From NCBI GenBank assembly GCA_011050235.1, contig DRGC01000017.1:62001-126000 (forward strand): a stretch of DNA of 64,000 nt, written 5' to 3'. This document shows, piece by piece, positions 34,837 to 43,682 of this stretch (its first letter is position 1; each line of letters begins with the position of its first letter). The translations under genes were made by a program, and so were the position numbers. The DNA comes from Phycisphaerae bacterium. Its GTDB lineage: Bacteria > Planctomycetota > Phycisphaerae > SM23-33. The notes under the pieces are model-generated. The model made no database searches. It saw only the letters and a program-made list of their open reading frames with translations, and was not told the DNA's origin.

Positions 34837-35751
34837 CTACTTGGGGTTCGGGATGTAGTCGCCGCCGCGGCAGGCCTTCAGGTAGTTCAGGCCGGCAACC
34901 TGGCCGGTCATTTCCAGATCGCCCTGGTAGACCGGGTCGTGCCAGCCTTCGATGTCGATCGACCCCTTGTAGCCATTCTCGCGCAGGATCGAAATAATGT
35001 CCGACCAATTCGAATCGCCAAAGCCCGGCGTGCGATGCTGGACGAACGTCTTGCCGCTGCGGATGCCGTACTTTTCGATGACATCCCACAGCACGGTGGC
35101 ATCCTTGCCGTGGACGTTGAAGATGCGCGGCGCCCACTCGCGAAGCTGAGCGATCGGGTCGACGAGGCTGTACATCTGGTGGCAGGGCTCCCAGCAGAAG
35201 CCCATGTTCTTGCGGGGGACGGCGTCGAACATCATCTCCCACGCGTTGGGCGAGTGGGCGATGTTGGTCGTGCAGTTATCGAACGTGCCGCCCATGTCGC
35301 AGTTCTCGAACGCCAGACGCACGCCCTTGTCGGCGGCGCGCTTGGTCAGAGGGCCGAAGACCTTCTTGAACTGCTTCATGGCGTCGGTGACGCTCTTGCC
35401 CGCCAGCGCGCCGGCGAAGCCGACCACAATGTCGCAGCCGAACAGGTGGGCGTTGTCGATGCACTTTTCCCATGCCTTGCGGTTGGCGGGATCTTGCAGC
35501 GGGTTACCAAAGATACCCAGCGAACTGATCACGGGCCGTTCGTCGCAGCAGCAGTCGCACCTGTCGAACAGCGCGTTGACGTTCTTGGCGAACGTCTTGA
35601 GGTTGATGCCGCCCAGCGTTCGCCAGAAGGTCAGTTGAAAGCTCTCGAAGCCGTGCGGGAGGATCTGCTCGAGGTAGCCGACACCGGACGATGCCGAAGC
35701 CAGCGTGCCGATGCGGATGTCCTTGTGATTCTTGTGCGATACTTTCGCCAT
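34837..35751 (-). CDS. sugar phosphate isomerase/epimerase-like TIM barrel protein
   Basis: The product is 304 aa; ATG 35751 has AAGGAG upstream. It is an AP_endonuc_2-type xylose isomerase-like barrel: LVGFAGALAGKSVTDAMKQF, KGVRLAFENCDMGGTFDNCT with the metal-ligand Glu, MGFCWEPCHQMYSLVDPIAQ, IFNVHGKDAT and GSIDIEGWHDPVY at barrel strand ends. It is followed by a Gfo/Idh gene on the same strand, a pairing common in polyol and inositol catabolism. The exact substrate is unknown. Confidence 0.85.
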   Translation of the reverse strand: MAKVSHKNHKDIRIGTLASASSGVGYLEQILPHGFESFQLTFWRTLGGINLKTFAKNVNALFDRCDCCCDERPVISSLGIFGNPLQDPANRKAWEKCIDNAHLFGCDIVVGFAGALAGKSVTDAMKQFKKVFGPLTKRAADKGVRLAFENCDMGGTFDNCTTNIAHSPNAWEMMFDAVPRKNMGFCWEPCHQMYSLVDPIAQLREWAPRIFNVHGKDATVLWDVIEKYGIRSGKTFVQHRTPGFGDSNWSDIISILRENGYKGSIDIEGWHDPVYQGDLEMTGQVAGLNYLKACRGGDYIPNPK

Positions 35752-35802
35752 GGGTGTCTCCTTGTCAGGGGCCCTGCGGCGGAGCAGGGCGTCGTATGAG
35801 CG

Positions 35803-36822
35803 TTACAGCGCCCGCACCGGGACGCGGCGGCCTTTGTTTGAACTTTCGATCGCGGCGAACACCATCGCCAGCGATTTGATATTGTCGTGGCACTGACACT
35901 GGGGCTTCTTGCGCGTGCGGAGGAAGGTCAGCATTTCGCGCAGGGCCCCGTGCATGCCGGTGATTTTCATGGCGCTGTTGGCGATCTTGGCCGGCTTGAG
36001 ATTCGCGCCAAAGCCGCTGACCTTGCCTTTGACAACCTGGCCGTTCGGGTCGCCGTCACGCTCGTAGATCAGTGTGCCCTTGTCGCCGATGAGGCGCCAA
36101 TCGCCGTGCCAACTCGTCGCACAGCCTTCGGCGCACCAACTGCCGCGATAGGTGAAGATCACGCCCTTGGTCATCTCGAAGATGCAACTGGCGGCCACCT
36201 CGTTCTTGTACCACGAGCCCTTGGGGTTGAACTCCTTGGCGTACACAGCCACCGGGTCCGTGCCCGTCATGTAGCGGACGAGGTCGAAGTGGTGGATCGA
36301 CATATCCAGGATCAGCGGGCTGGGCATCACATCGCGAAAGCCGCCGAAGTGCGCCCCGAGGAAAAAGTCGCAGTTGGCGGTCGTCATTCTGCCGAGCTCG
36401 CCTTTGGCGACGGTGCGCTGGATGGCGTCGTGCTTGGGCTCCCAGCGGCGCGACTGGCTGACCATGTAGAGCTTCTTGGCCTTGGCGGCGGCGCGGACCA
36501 TGCGGCGGGCCTCAGCCATCGAGTTGGCCATCGGCTTTTCGCCGATGACATGATAGCCCGCCGCCAGGGCCGTGCACGTCACCGTGCAGTGGGCCTGGGG
36601 GACGGTGAGGTCCACGACGAAGTCGGGCTTGGTCTTCTTGAGCGTCGCCTTCAGATCGCTGGAGGCGATCGCGTCGATCCCGTACTCCTTGATGCGGGCC
36701 TTGGCCGTCTTGACGTTGAGGTCCACGACGCCGGCGACCTCGACTTTTTCGGCTATCAGGGGCGGGAACCATGCGCCGGAAATTCCTCCAGCCCCAACGA
36801 CAACTGCTCGTTCTTTCGCCAC
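35803..36822 (-). CDS. Gfo/Idh/MocA-family oxidoreductase
   Basis: The product is 339 aa from GTG 36822, with AGGAGA about 8 bases upstream. The N-terminal Rossmann fold has RAVVVGAGGISGAWFPPLIA and the family VIGEKPMANSMAEARRM with the EKP nicotinamide-site motif near 94. The substrate domain contains PSPLILDMSIHHFDLVRYMT, including the DMSIHHFD motif with His and Asp. It lies upstream of the isomerase-like gene by 51 bases, same strand, so the two are probably cotranscribed and act on one carbohydrate. Confidence 0.9.
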   Translation of the reverse strand: MAKERAVVVGAGGISGAWFPPLIAEKVEVAGVVDLNVKTAKARIKEYGIDAIASSDLKATLKKTKPDFVVDLTVPQAHCTVTCTALAAGYHVIGEKPMANSMAEARRMVRAAAKAKKLYMVSQSRRWEPKHDAIQRTVAKGELGRMTTANCDFFLGAHFGGFRDVMPSPLILDMSIHHFDLVRYMTGTDPVAVYAKEFNPKGSWYKNEVAASCIFEMTKGVIFTYRGSWCAEGCATSWHGDWRLIGDKGTLIYERDGDPNGQVVKGKVSGFGANLKPAKIANSAMKITGMHGALREMLTFLRTRKKPQCQCHDNIKSLAMVFAAIESSNKGRRVPVRAL

Positions 36823-37253
36823 GGTGGGTCTCCTCTTTTGCCTCAGACAGACATTCGCGCGTCACAACAACAAGGTCCGTGGAGTCTATCGAGGGCCCTT
36901 GAGAATACAAGGCAAAAACGCCCTCATGGCCCCAGCTTGACCCAATGAAGAACGGCGGCCAAAGGCCCGCCGCGGGAGGATTCTCAGGTGCGGCCGTCTC
37001 TATGCGCGGCGCCGCTTCAACAGCGCGCGGCGAGCTTCATAGCGTCGGCCGATTGGCCCAGAGGAGACCGACGTCATCAACGCCAGGCGCCGCAGGAGAA
37101 CAGATAGCATCGATGCATCACCCGGGTCCGTCGGATTGAGAGCCCGCCGACACTTCGTATAGTCGGCCGCCGACCGATAGTCGGGCATTGGAGAGATATG
37201 ATCAATGGGGCCGCGATCCCCCGCCGCTGCACTGGCAAGTGCGCGATTGCTGC
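36823..37253. other. spacer without a convincing gene
   Basis: Short open frames here are Arg/Ala-rich and have no ribosome site or conserved look. A pair of related GTATAGTCGGCCGCCGACCG-type words occurs near 37158. No terminator or promoter was recognised. Confidence 0.4.
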
Positions 37254-37517
37254 TCAGGCGGCCTCACGATGATTGATGGAACGGCCGCCCTTGGCTGTCG
37301 GTGTGATCGACAGGCGAGCCGGTTGCTTGACGGCCGGTCCGGCCTTGGCCGCGATCAGATCTACAGCCAACCGGACGTCGACGCCCACCAGACCCGCCCA
37401 GCGTAGGAAACGCGCGTCGGCGTCGGCCTGCGAGGAATGCGTCGCCGGGGCGACGATCGGATTGTGGCTCTTACCGCAACGACCATCGTTCTTATTGGAT
37501 TTCTTGCGTATCGACAT
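37254..37517 (-). CDS. small hypothetical basic protein
   Basis: The product is 87 aa from ATG 37517, with GGAG 6-7 bases upstream. The sequence is balanced: SIRKKSNKNDGRCGKSHNPI, then RFLRWAGLVGVDVRLAVDLI as a likely helix, and a basic tail. There is no recognised family. Support comes only from the ribosome site and composition; it could be a shadow. Confidence 0.4.
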   Translation of the reverse strand: MSIRKKSNKNDGRCGKSHNPIVAPATHSSQADADARFLRWAGLVGVDVRLAVDLIAAKAGPAVKQPARLSITPTAKGGRSINHREAA

Positions 37518-37780
37518 CAACAACTCCAATCCGCGTCCTGCTGCGACCATCACCCGCCGCGAGCACAGACCGGCAGCGCCAGGTCGCTTCCTCTATATAG
37601 TCGGCCGGGCGGCCCGCGATGTTTCCGGAAATATTCTCTGGGGCTCTTACTCTCGGTGTAGATTACTCTATGGGCGTCATCAGGGGGATGTGTGCGCAGG
37701 AGTGCTTTGCACGTCGGCGGCTGGTTGGCGGATGTGGCGCCAACGCCCTCGGGCACGAAATCCTTACGAAGGATGTTGCG

Positions 37781-38758
37781 ATGAACGACAGATTTGTTGG
37801 CGACGTGGTGCAACGCTGTCCCGGCAATCCGCTGGTGTCTCTGCACGATCTGCCGTTCCGCGCCAGCGATATCTGGAACGCCGGTGTAACGGAGTTCGAC
37901 GGTGACGTGCTGCTGCTGTTGACCGTGGAGACGCTGCAGGGCCATCACCAGATATACCGGGCCGTTGGCGCCGACGGCAGGAACTTCGTCGTCGACGCCG
38001 AGCCGTTCATGGCCCCGCTGAGTGGCGGTCGAGCCGGCATGTACGAGGGCCTCGGCATCCGCGGGCCGCGAATCACCGTCCTGGACGGCGTGTATTACCT
38101 GACCTACGTGGCCGAGGGAGACCACGGCCTGCGGCTGGGGCTGGCCAAGACGTCGGACTTCCGATCCGTCGAGCGGCTGGGGTACATCTCGCAGGTGGAC
38201 GTCAAAGGCGGGGCGCTCTTTCCGGCCAAGATCAACGGGCGATACGCCGTGCTGAAGCGCCCGCGGCCCGGCGCGAGCATCTGGGTGAGCTATTCGGACG
38301 ACCTGGAGTTCTGGGGCGACGACGACGCCGTGATCACCCCGCGAGGCGGCTATTGGGATTCAACGCGGGTCGGCGTAGGCATGGCCCCGGTGTTGATCGA
38401 CGAGGGCTGGCTCATCATCTACTACGGCGAGAAGGTCACCTCCGCCGGGCCGCTCGTTCGGCTGGGGGCGGCCGTGCTGGACCGCGACGACCCGTCCCGC
38501 GTGCTGGCCAGATCGAACATCCCGATCCTCTCGCCGCGCGAGAAATACGAACGCATCGGCAACGTGCCGAACGTCGTGTTCTCCTGCGGGGGCTTGTTGC
38601 AGGACGGGCAAGTGCACATCTACTACGGCGCGTCGGACAGTTGCGTGTGCCTGGGCACAGCCGATGTCCGTGACATCATCGACGTCTGCCATGAGGCCGA
38701 CCCGCAAGAGGCCGACACCGAAGCCCCAGCACCCACGTCAGGCCAAAGCCGCAGCTGA
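37781..38758 (+). CDS. GH130-family beta-mannoside phosphorylase-like enzyme, copy 1
   Basis: The product is 325 aa. ATG 37781 is used, with AAGGA about 8 bases upstream and homology to the next gene starting here. It is a five-bladed beta-propeller family: NPLVSLHDLPFRASDIWNAG (about 14-33), GIRGPRITVLDGVYYLTYVA, GALFPAKINGRYAVLKRPRP and SPREKYERIGNVPNVVFSCG. The last block is the GH130 hallmark near the phosphate/metal region. Family members phosphorolyse or hydrolyse beta-1,2/1,4-mannosides. It is followed by a paralogue 13 bases on, so a tandem duplication is clear. Exact linkage specificity cannot be assigned. Confidence 0.85.
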   Translation: MNDRFVGDVVQRCPGNPLVSLHDLPFRASDIWNAGVTEFDGDVLLLLTVETLQGHHQIYRAVGADGRNFVVDAEPFMAPLSGGRAGMYEGLGIRGPRITVLDGVYYLTYVAEGDHGLRLGLAKTSDFRSVERLGYISQVDVKGGALFPAKINGRYAVLKRPRPGASIWVSYSDDLEFWGDDDAVITPRGGYWDSTRVGVGMAPVLIDEGWLIIYYGEKVTSAGPLVRLGAAVLDRDDPSRVLARSNIPILSPREKYERIGNVPNVVFSCGGLLQDGQVHIYYGASDSCVCLGTADVRDIIDVCHEADPQEADTEAPAPTSGQSRS

Positions 38759-38771
38759 CAGGAGCCGCCCC

Positions 38772-39701
38772 ATGCCCTATATGATCGGCAGAGACCTGAT
38801 GCACCGCTGGGAGCGAAACCCCATCATCACGCGGCAGGATATTCCCTTCCCCTGCAACACGGTGTTCAACGGCACGCCGGTCAAGGTCGACGGGCAATAC
38901 TACATGATCCTGCGCGTGGAGGGCTTGGAGGGGAGGTCGTTCTTCGCACTGGCCGACAGTGGCGACGGACTGCACTTCCAGGTTGACCCCCACCCGTGCA
39001 TGATGCCCGCCGCCTCCGGGCCGTTCGAATCGTGGGAGTCCAACGGCATCGAGGACCCTCGCCTGACGGTGCTGGAAGGCAAGACCTACATCATGTACAC
39101 AGCCGTCGGGCCGCGCGGGCACGTGATCGCCCTGGCCGAGACGAAGGACCTACGCCACTACGAGCGGATCGCCACGGTGTCCGAGCCCGGCAACAAGGAC
39201 GGCGTGCTGTTCCCCGAGAGAATCGGCGGATTGTATGCCAGACTCGACAGGCCCATCGGCGGCGACGTCGGCAGTGTGTGGGTCTCTTACTCACCGGACC
39301 TGGTCAACTGGGGGCGTAGCGAGTTTGTGTTCGGCCCGCGGGCGCGGTACTGGGACTGTTTCCGGGTCGGCGCCTCCGCCCCGCCGATCCTGACCGACGC
39401 CGGCTGGCTGGAGGTGTACCACGGGGTGAAGATGACCTCCGCCGGGCCAATCTATCGCATCGGCACGATCATGCTGGACCGGGACGACCCGTCGCAGGTG
39501 ATCGGGCGGTGCGTCGAGCCCAGCCTGTCGCCGCGAGAGGACTACGAGCGGGTGGGCGATGTCGGCAACGTCGTGTTCGCCTGCGGGGCGATCGTCGAAG
39601 ACGACGGGCAGATGAAGGTCTACTACGGTGCAGCCGACACGTCGATATGCGTGGCGACGGGGGACCTGGACGAAATCATCGCCTCCTGCCTGGATCCCTA
39701 A
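38772..39701 (+). CDS. GH130-family beta-mannoside phosphorylase-like enzyme, copy 2
   Basis: The product is 309 aa from ATG 38772, with AGGAG 8-9 bases upstream (the open frame from 38664 overlaps copy 1). It shows the same blocks as copy 1: NPIITRQDIPFPCNTVFNGT, GIEDPRLTVLEGKTYIMYTA with the conserved ED-x-R, GVLFPERIGGLYARLDRPIG and SPREDYERVGDVGNVVFACG. Copy 1 has GPRIT where copy 2 has DPRLT, so only copy 2 keeps the Asp of this motif. They may differ in activity. The two are probably cotranscribed. Confidence 0.87.
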   Translation: MPYMIGRDLMHRWERNPIITRQDIPFPCNTVFNGTPVKVDGQYYMILRVEGLEGRSFFALADSGDGLHFQVDPHPCMMPAASGPFESWESNGIEDPRLTVLEGKTYIMYTAVGPRGHVIALAETKDLRHYERIATVSEPGNKDGVLFPERIGGLYARLDRPIGGDVGSVWVSYSPDLVNWGRSEFVFGPRARYWDCFRVGASAPPILTDAGWLEVYHGVKMTSAGPIYRIGTIMLDRDDPSQVIGRCVEPSLSPREDYERVGDVGNVVFACGAIVEDDGQMKVYYGAADTSICVATGDLDEIIASCLDP

Positions 39702-39716
39702 GCCTTGAGCTGTAGG

Positions 39717-39737
39717 GTGCGTAGCTTTGCTACGCAC
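39717..39737. repeat. perfect 9-bp hairpin after the GH130 pair
   Basis: GTGCGTAGC, loop TTT, GCTACGCAC gives a perfect 9-bp stem. There is no following T-run, so a dispersed REP-like repeat is more likely than a factor-independent terminator, though it may limit transcription past copy 2. The UroD fragment begins 6 bases further on. Confidence 0.55.
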
Positions 39738-39742
39738 GCCGG

Positions 39743-40099
39743 GCAGAGGCGACAGACATCGCCGCGTGCGTCCCGATGATCGGGCACTTCATCGACGCCG
39801 GCGTCGACATGCTCAACCCCATCCAGATCGGCGCCGACAACATGGACCCGGCCGCATTGAAGAAGGAGTTCGGCAAGGACATCGTCTTTTGGGGCGGCGG
39901 GTGCGATACCGTCAACGAGTTGACCGAGGGGACGCCTCAGCAGGTCAAGGACAAGGTCAGGCAGCGGATCGACATCTTCGGCCCCGGCGGCGGCTTTGTA
40001 TTCGTGCACACCCACAACATCCAGCCCGGCGTCCCCCCGGCCAACGTCGTCGCCATGCTCGAAGCCGTCAACGAACACGGCGCCTGCCCCCTCACCTGA
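39743..40099 (+). pseudogene. C-terminal remnant of a UroD-family gene
   Basis: The frame 39743-40099 reads AEATDIAACVPMIGHFIDAG, VDMLNPIQIGADNMDPAALK and THNIQPGVPPANVVAMLEAV, the C-terminal third of uroporphyrinogen decarboxylase-like proteins (compare the intact gene at 57273-58343, which has VDAGLDVLNPIQPECLDIDE). About two-thirds of the protein and the start are missing; the break falls next to the hairpin at 39717-39737. This is a truncated gene, not a functional small protein. Confidence 0.75.
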
Positions 40100-40470
40100 G
40101 ACGGACAAGAGCGGCCCACAGAACGAAAACGCCGGCACATCCAGCAGGCCCGCCCAGGAAGGCGGCCCGGCCAGCGGGGTAGATGGAACGATACGGTGAT
40201 GGAGCCCTACTGGCAGTACCAATCAGACCAGCGCAAGAAAACAGATGGCAGCCTTCTGTGCAAGAGACCGCCGCCCGCTCAGGGATTTAGTTGCAGGGCC
40301 TACCCGCCGCGGCGGGTCCACGACCCCTTGGGGATCTTCGACCCCTTGGGGATCTACGACCTTCGTCGCTTCAGCAAGCGTCTCCGCCTAACGACTTTCC
40401 GCCACGGCGGATCTTCGACCCAGCACGGCGGATCTACGACGTCGTCTCAAGAGCGCCATGGCGCCAATGG
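40100..40470. other. spacer with short palindromic words
   Basis: No gene is seen. The region holds stacked short repeats, including ACCCGCCGCGGCGGGT (near 40309), two copies of GACCCCTTGGGGATCT (near 40321 and 40340) and two CGGCGGATCT words near 40407-40432. It looks like decayed repeat DNA. Confidence 0.4.
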
Positions 40471-40621
40471 CCAGCCGCTCGACTGGACTTGCGATAAACC
40501 GCTCGACTCGATTCGATTTCCAGGCAGGAGTACCTTCGGACACTTCAGTCACCTTGCACGTCTTCGTCTCAATAGCCACGCACCGCTCGCGATGAACAGG
40601 CCCATCGTGGCCGGCTCGGGA
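40471..40621. repeat. PEP-CTERM tail/3' flank repeat, copy 1
   Basis: This roughly 150-bp stretch is nearly identical to 41840-41986. It covers the last 24 codons of the 40549 gene and about 80 bases of 3' flank. Differences are scattered substitutions and a small indel near 40520. Confidence 0.8.
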
Positions 40622-41676
40622 ACACCGGTGAGTCGCACGTCGTCGATACCGACCCAGCCCGTGCCGCCGCTCTCGGCATCGAGCAACTCGACATACACGT
40701 CCTGCCCGAGCCACGCAGTCACGTCCCCCGACTGCGAGACCCAGTTGTCGTCACCGAGGATTTCGTCATCGCCCCAGGTCAGCAGAACCGAATCGTCACC
40801 GGCGTCTTTCAGGAAGATGCGCTGGGGATTGGCGCCGCGATCCATCAGGCCGAAGCCGGCGGACCAAAACTCAATCGTGTCGCGGACGATGGTGAAGTCC
40901 GGGGATCGGGCTGTCCCCGTGCCGCTATCGGCGCCGCGAATGAACTCCCCGCCTTCGGGGGGCGCGTGTCCGTCATCCGGGAACTGGCTGATATTCACGG
41001 CATCGAAATGGAACGTGCTACCGGTCAGGGCCCAGAGAGGCTGATCATCGCCGATTTCGAGCGTGAGAACACTGGTGGCGTCGCGTCCGACCGTGCGAAT
41101 GTTGTCGATGGCCATCCATCCAAAGGCACCGGCGCTGTCGTCTGTCAGCAGCAGTTCGACCTCCACGCCGAGATAATCGCCGGTATCGACCCGGTAGGAC
41201 TGGAAGCCGGCCGTGAAAGGAGCCGTGCCCTGGACGAGCACCTTGCTATCGCTGGTCCTCCGCAGGATCCAGGTGTTATTCATGTCGGCGAACTGATTGG
41301 TGTCGTTGGCGTAGGAATAGATGTTACCGTCTTGGGGGTTGCTGCTGCCCGTGCCGCCGTAACCGGCCATGACGAACTCCAACGTGTTCTCGTCGATTGT
41401 GAAGGCCGGCGACAGGGCCGTGCCGCGAGGCGTGTTTGCATTGATCGTGTCGTAGGAGACCAGTTGTCGCCCCCCTTGCCCGGCCGTGCCGGCCGGATTG
41501 GTCGTATGGTTGTTCCAAGAGGGTGTCGGGCCGGCGATGTCGGTAATCGTCCAGCCGGCCAAGTCACCGTCTTCGAAGTTGTCCACGATCATCCCCGCCT
41601 GCGCGGCGGCGCCCAGCAGAGCTAGCATGGCCACGCCGGTCAACAGTATCAGGGCCGTTTTCGTCTTCATCGACAT
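40549..41676 (-). CDS. PEP-CTERM sorted exported protein
   Basis: The product is 375 aa. The signal peptide is TALILLTGVAMLALLGAAAQ (about 6-25). The body has two beta-rich modules (NFEDGDLAGWTITDIAGPTP; LLLTDDSAGAFGWMAIDNIR; VELLDAESGGTGWVGIDDVR), which resemble carbohydrate-binding/discoidin-like jelly rolls. The tail VPEPATMGLFIASGAWLLRR RRAR is a PEP-CTERM signal: VPEP, one hydrophobic helix, basic cluster. This directs exosortase-dependent processing at the envelope. No exosortase is in the window. The tail and 3' flank are shared with the next gene. Confidence 0.9.
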   Translation of the reverse strand: MSMKTKTALILLTGVAMLALLGAAAQAGMIVDNFEDGDLAGWTITDIAGPTPSWNNHTTNPAGTAGQGGRQLVSYDTINANTPRGTALSPAFTIDENTLEFVMAGYGGTGSSNPQDGNIYSYANDTNQFADMNNTWILRRTSDSKVLVQGTAPFTAGFQSYRVDTGDYLGVEVELLLTDDSAGAFGWMAIDNIRTVGRDATSVLTLEIGDDQPLWALTGSTFHFDAVNISQFPDDGHAPPEGGEFIRGADSGTGTARSPDFTIVRDTIEFWSAGFGLMDRGANPQRIFLKDAGDDSVLLTWGDDEILGDDNWVSQSGDVTAWLGQDVYVELLDAESGGTGWVGIDDVRLTGVPEPATMGLFIASGAWLLRRRRAR

Positions 41677-41839
41677 ATCTCATTCGGGCGCCATTGTCCC
41701 GATTGGTGAAATGCTGCGGGCCGCGGATGCGTCTAAACGGATGCTGCCGGAGTTACTGTTTCATATCATTGCATCTTGTCAGGCCGCGTTGATGTGCGCG
41801 TTCTTCGCGGATACACCAGTGTCGCCAATCCACCGACGA

Positions 41840-41986
41840 CCAGCCGCTCGACTGGACTCGCGATAAACCGCTCGACTCGAGTCGCCAGGCAGGAGTATCT
41901 TCGAACACTTCAGTCACCTTGCACGTCTTCGTCTCAACAGCCACGCACCGCTCGCGACAAACAGGCCCAGCGTGGCCGGCTCGGGG
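41840..41986. repeat. PEP-CTERM tail/3' flank repeat, copy 2
   Basis: This is the second copy of the repeat at 40471-40621, same orientation. It spans the 3' flank and the tail codons of the 41914 gene. The palindrome CGACTCGAGTCG in the flank is intact here and degraded in copy 1. Confidence 0.8.
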
Positions 41987-42618
41987 ATGGTTCCATCGGC
42001 ATGGGTTAGCAGGTCGGCCGGATCGAACGGCCCGTTGATCGTCGAAACTCGGACACGGTCGATGGAACCGTTGAAGAATTCTACGCCTCCGTCTCTGGCG
42101 CCAATGGTCAGCACCGTACCGGCAGGCAGACCGGGCACAACGCCGACGTCCGCGCTATCCGGCACACCGTCGAGGTAGAACGTCGCAACGCCGCCGGTAC
42201 AGACGAACGCCACAGCGACCTTCGTGTCCGTCGTGCCGGCGAGATGACCAATGAAGTCCCATCCTGCGACCTTGCTCCCCCAACGGCCCCCGTTCTTGGC
42301 GCTCAACTGAATAGCCCACAGGCCGTTGCCGTTGGAGACGAAGTCGTCATCGCCGAATGCACGGGCGCTGATGATCGCCTCGACCACGAACTCGTCAGCG
42401 GCCCACAGTGGCGTTGTCAAAAGATTGATCGCGTCGTTGCCGTCAACGACGAGTTGACCGCCGGAGTAGGTTGGGTTGCCGACTTCCGTGAAGCCGGCGG
42501 GTGTCTGGTTGTCGGCGAAATCCCAGTCTCCCACCGTAATAAGACCTGCCTGCGCCGCACCACAGAGGGTCAGAATCAGGCACGCAATCGCCGCAATTGT
42601 GAAGGTCCTCATACGCAT
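41914..42618 (-). CDS. PEP-CTERM protein with a LamG-like domain
   Basis: The product is 234 aa from ATG 42618 (AAGGATCG upstream); the frame is open to 42687. Signal peptide TFTIAAIACLILTLCGAAQA. The body (GDWDFADNQTPAGFTEVGNP; EFVVEAIISARAFGDDDFVS; VAFVCTGGVATFYLDGVPDS; IGARDGGVEFFNGSIDRVRV) is a concanavalin-like LamG/laminin-G fold. Tail IPEPATLGLFVASGAWLLRR RRAR is almost identical to that of the preceding protein although the bodies are unrelated. Confidence 0.87.
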   Translation of the reverse strand: MRMRTFTIAAIACLILTLCGAAQAGLITVGDWDFADNQTPAGFTEVGNPTYSGGQLVVDGNDAINLLTTPLWAADEFVVEAIISARAFGDDDFVSNGNGLWAIQLSAKNGGRWGSKVAGWDFIGHLAGTTDTKVAVAFVCTGGVATFYLDGVPDSADVGVVPGLPAGTVLTIGARDGGVEFFNGSIDRVRVSTINGPFDPADLLTHADGTIPEPATLGLFVASGAWLLRRRRAR

Positions 42619-42716
42619 GCGATCCTTCGTGCTGACCCGTGATGTCCCCGTAGCGACGTGTCGCGTGGTTCTTGTCATAGACCGCACCTTCCCGCTCGGT
42701 GATCAGGCTGCATGAC

Positions 42717-43409
42717 TTACGTCCTCCGCCTCAGCAGCGCCAGGCCGCCGCCCAAGACCAGCAAGCTCATCGTCATCGGCTCGGGCACGATGGCTGGCAC
42801 GACGACATCGTCGAAGACGACCCACCCCCAACCGTTACTGGTGGAGTCGAACACATCCACCGTGACCGTCCTGCCGGCCAGCGGCGCCAGTTGGGCCTGT
42901 GAGAAGCTGATGATAAACGGGCTGTTGTGGCCACCGGACGCGGCGGTCAGTAGGTAGTTGTCGGCGCCGACCTCGCGCAGACCCATGCCCAGCGCGTGGA
43001 CGCCATCGCCCGCGCTAGTGCTCGAGGCCAGGTCGCTAACGGAGGTCGGTAAGTTATCGCCGTCCACGCCGCCATAGGTCCGCATCGACAGGTCGCCGTC
43101 GGCGCCGCTGAGCACGAACTCCGGAGAACGGACCAAGAGCGTGTCGTGGGGGCTGGCGCCGCGATTGCTGAAGTTCACCTCAGACATATAGTAATCATCG
43201 CTGCCGCCCCAGGGCTCGGTGTTGCCGTGCTCGCCTTGCTTGCTGGCCAAGAACGTCAGGCTGGCGTCGGACTTCACCACAGTCCAGCCCTGCATCGTGC
43301 CATCGGCGAAGTCATAGGTGATGACGTCGCCCGAGGCGACGGTCGGCATCGCCAGTAGCCCCGAGGCCACCAAGGCCCCAAGCAGGTAGAAACGCATTTC
43401 TGTCTTCAT
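42717..43409 (-). CDS. PEP-CTERM exported protein
   Basis: The product is 230 aa from ATG 43409, where a signal peptide starts (EMRFYLLGALVASGLLAMPT). The frame is open to 43619 but the added N terminus is Arg/Cys-rich. Body: ITYDFADGTMQGWTVVKSDA, SPHDTLLVRSPEFVLSGADG, TVDVFDSTSNGWGWVVFDDV, a beta-sandwich like the second module of the 40549 protein. Tail VPEPMTMSLLVLGGGLALLR RRT is a PEP-CTERM signal of a different subtype. It heads the three-gene PEP-CTERM group. Confidence 0.85.
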   Translation of the reverse strand: MKTEMRFYLLGALVASGLLAMPTVASGDVITYDFADGTMQGWTVVKSDASLTFLASKQGEHGNTEPWGGSDDYYMSEVNFSNRGASPHDTLLVRSPEFVLSGADGDLSMRTYGGVDGDNLPTSVSDLASSTSAGDGVHALGMGLREVGADNYLLTAASGGHNSPFIISFSQAQLAPLAGRTVTVDVFDSTSNGWGWVVFDDVVVPAIVPEPMTMSLLVLGGGLALLRRRT

Positions 43410-43463
43410 CGTGCGTATCCCCGCCGGCTTGTCCCCATGCACTGGACAGGTCCCGCCCTGACA

Positions 43464-43484
43464 CCTGCCTGACCGGTAGGCAGG
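43464..43484. repeat. CCTGCCT/AGGCAGG hairpin, copy 1
   Basis: A 7-bp stem CCTGCCT...AGGCAGG encloses GACCGGT. The same stem sits inside the tRNA-Val fragment at 44009-44027. Confidence 0.5.
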
Positions 43485-43682
43485 AAAGGTGAAACCGCCT
43501 GCATGGGTAACGTTCGCTGCCGTTGCCGGGCGAGCACCGTCTCGGCAACAACAGCCCTCGCGGCGCCGGACCATCCGCCGCCGCTGGTCAGAAAAGGCAC
43601 GCCGGACGAACATATCCACAGAACTGGAAGTGCCTGCGACATACTAGGGGCGTACCGGGTATTTCCCAAATTCTCGCCAAGG

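Noticed and set aside
40100-40470. CRISPR-like array in the repeated GGGGATCT / GGCGGATCT words
   Set aside because: Repeats are short, unequal and not regularly spaced, and no cas genes are present anywhere in the window.
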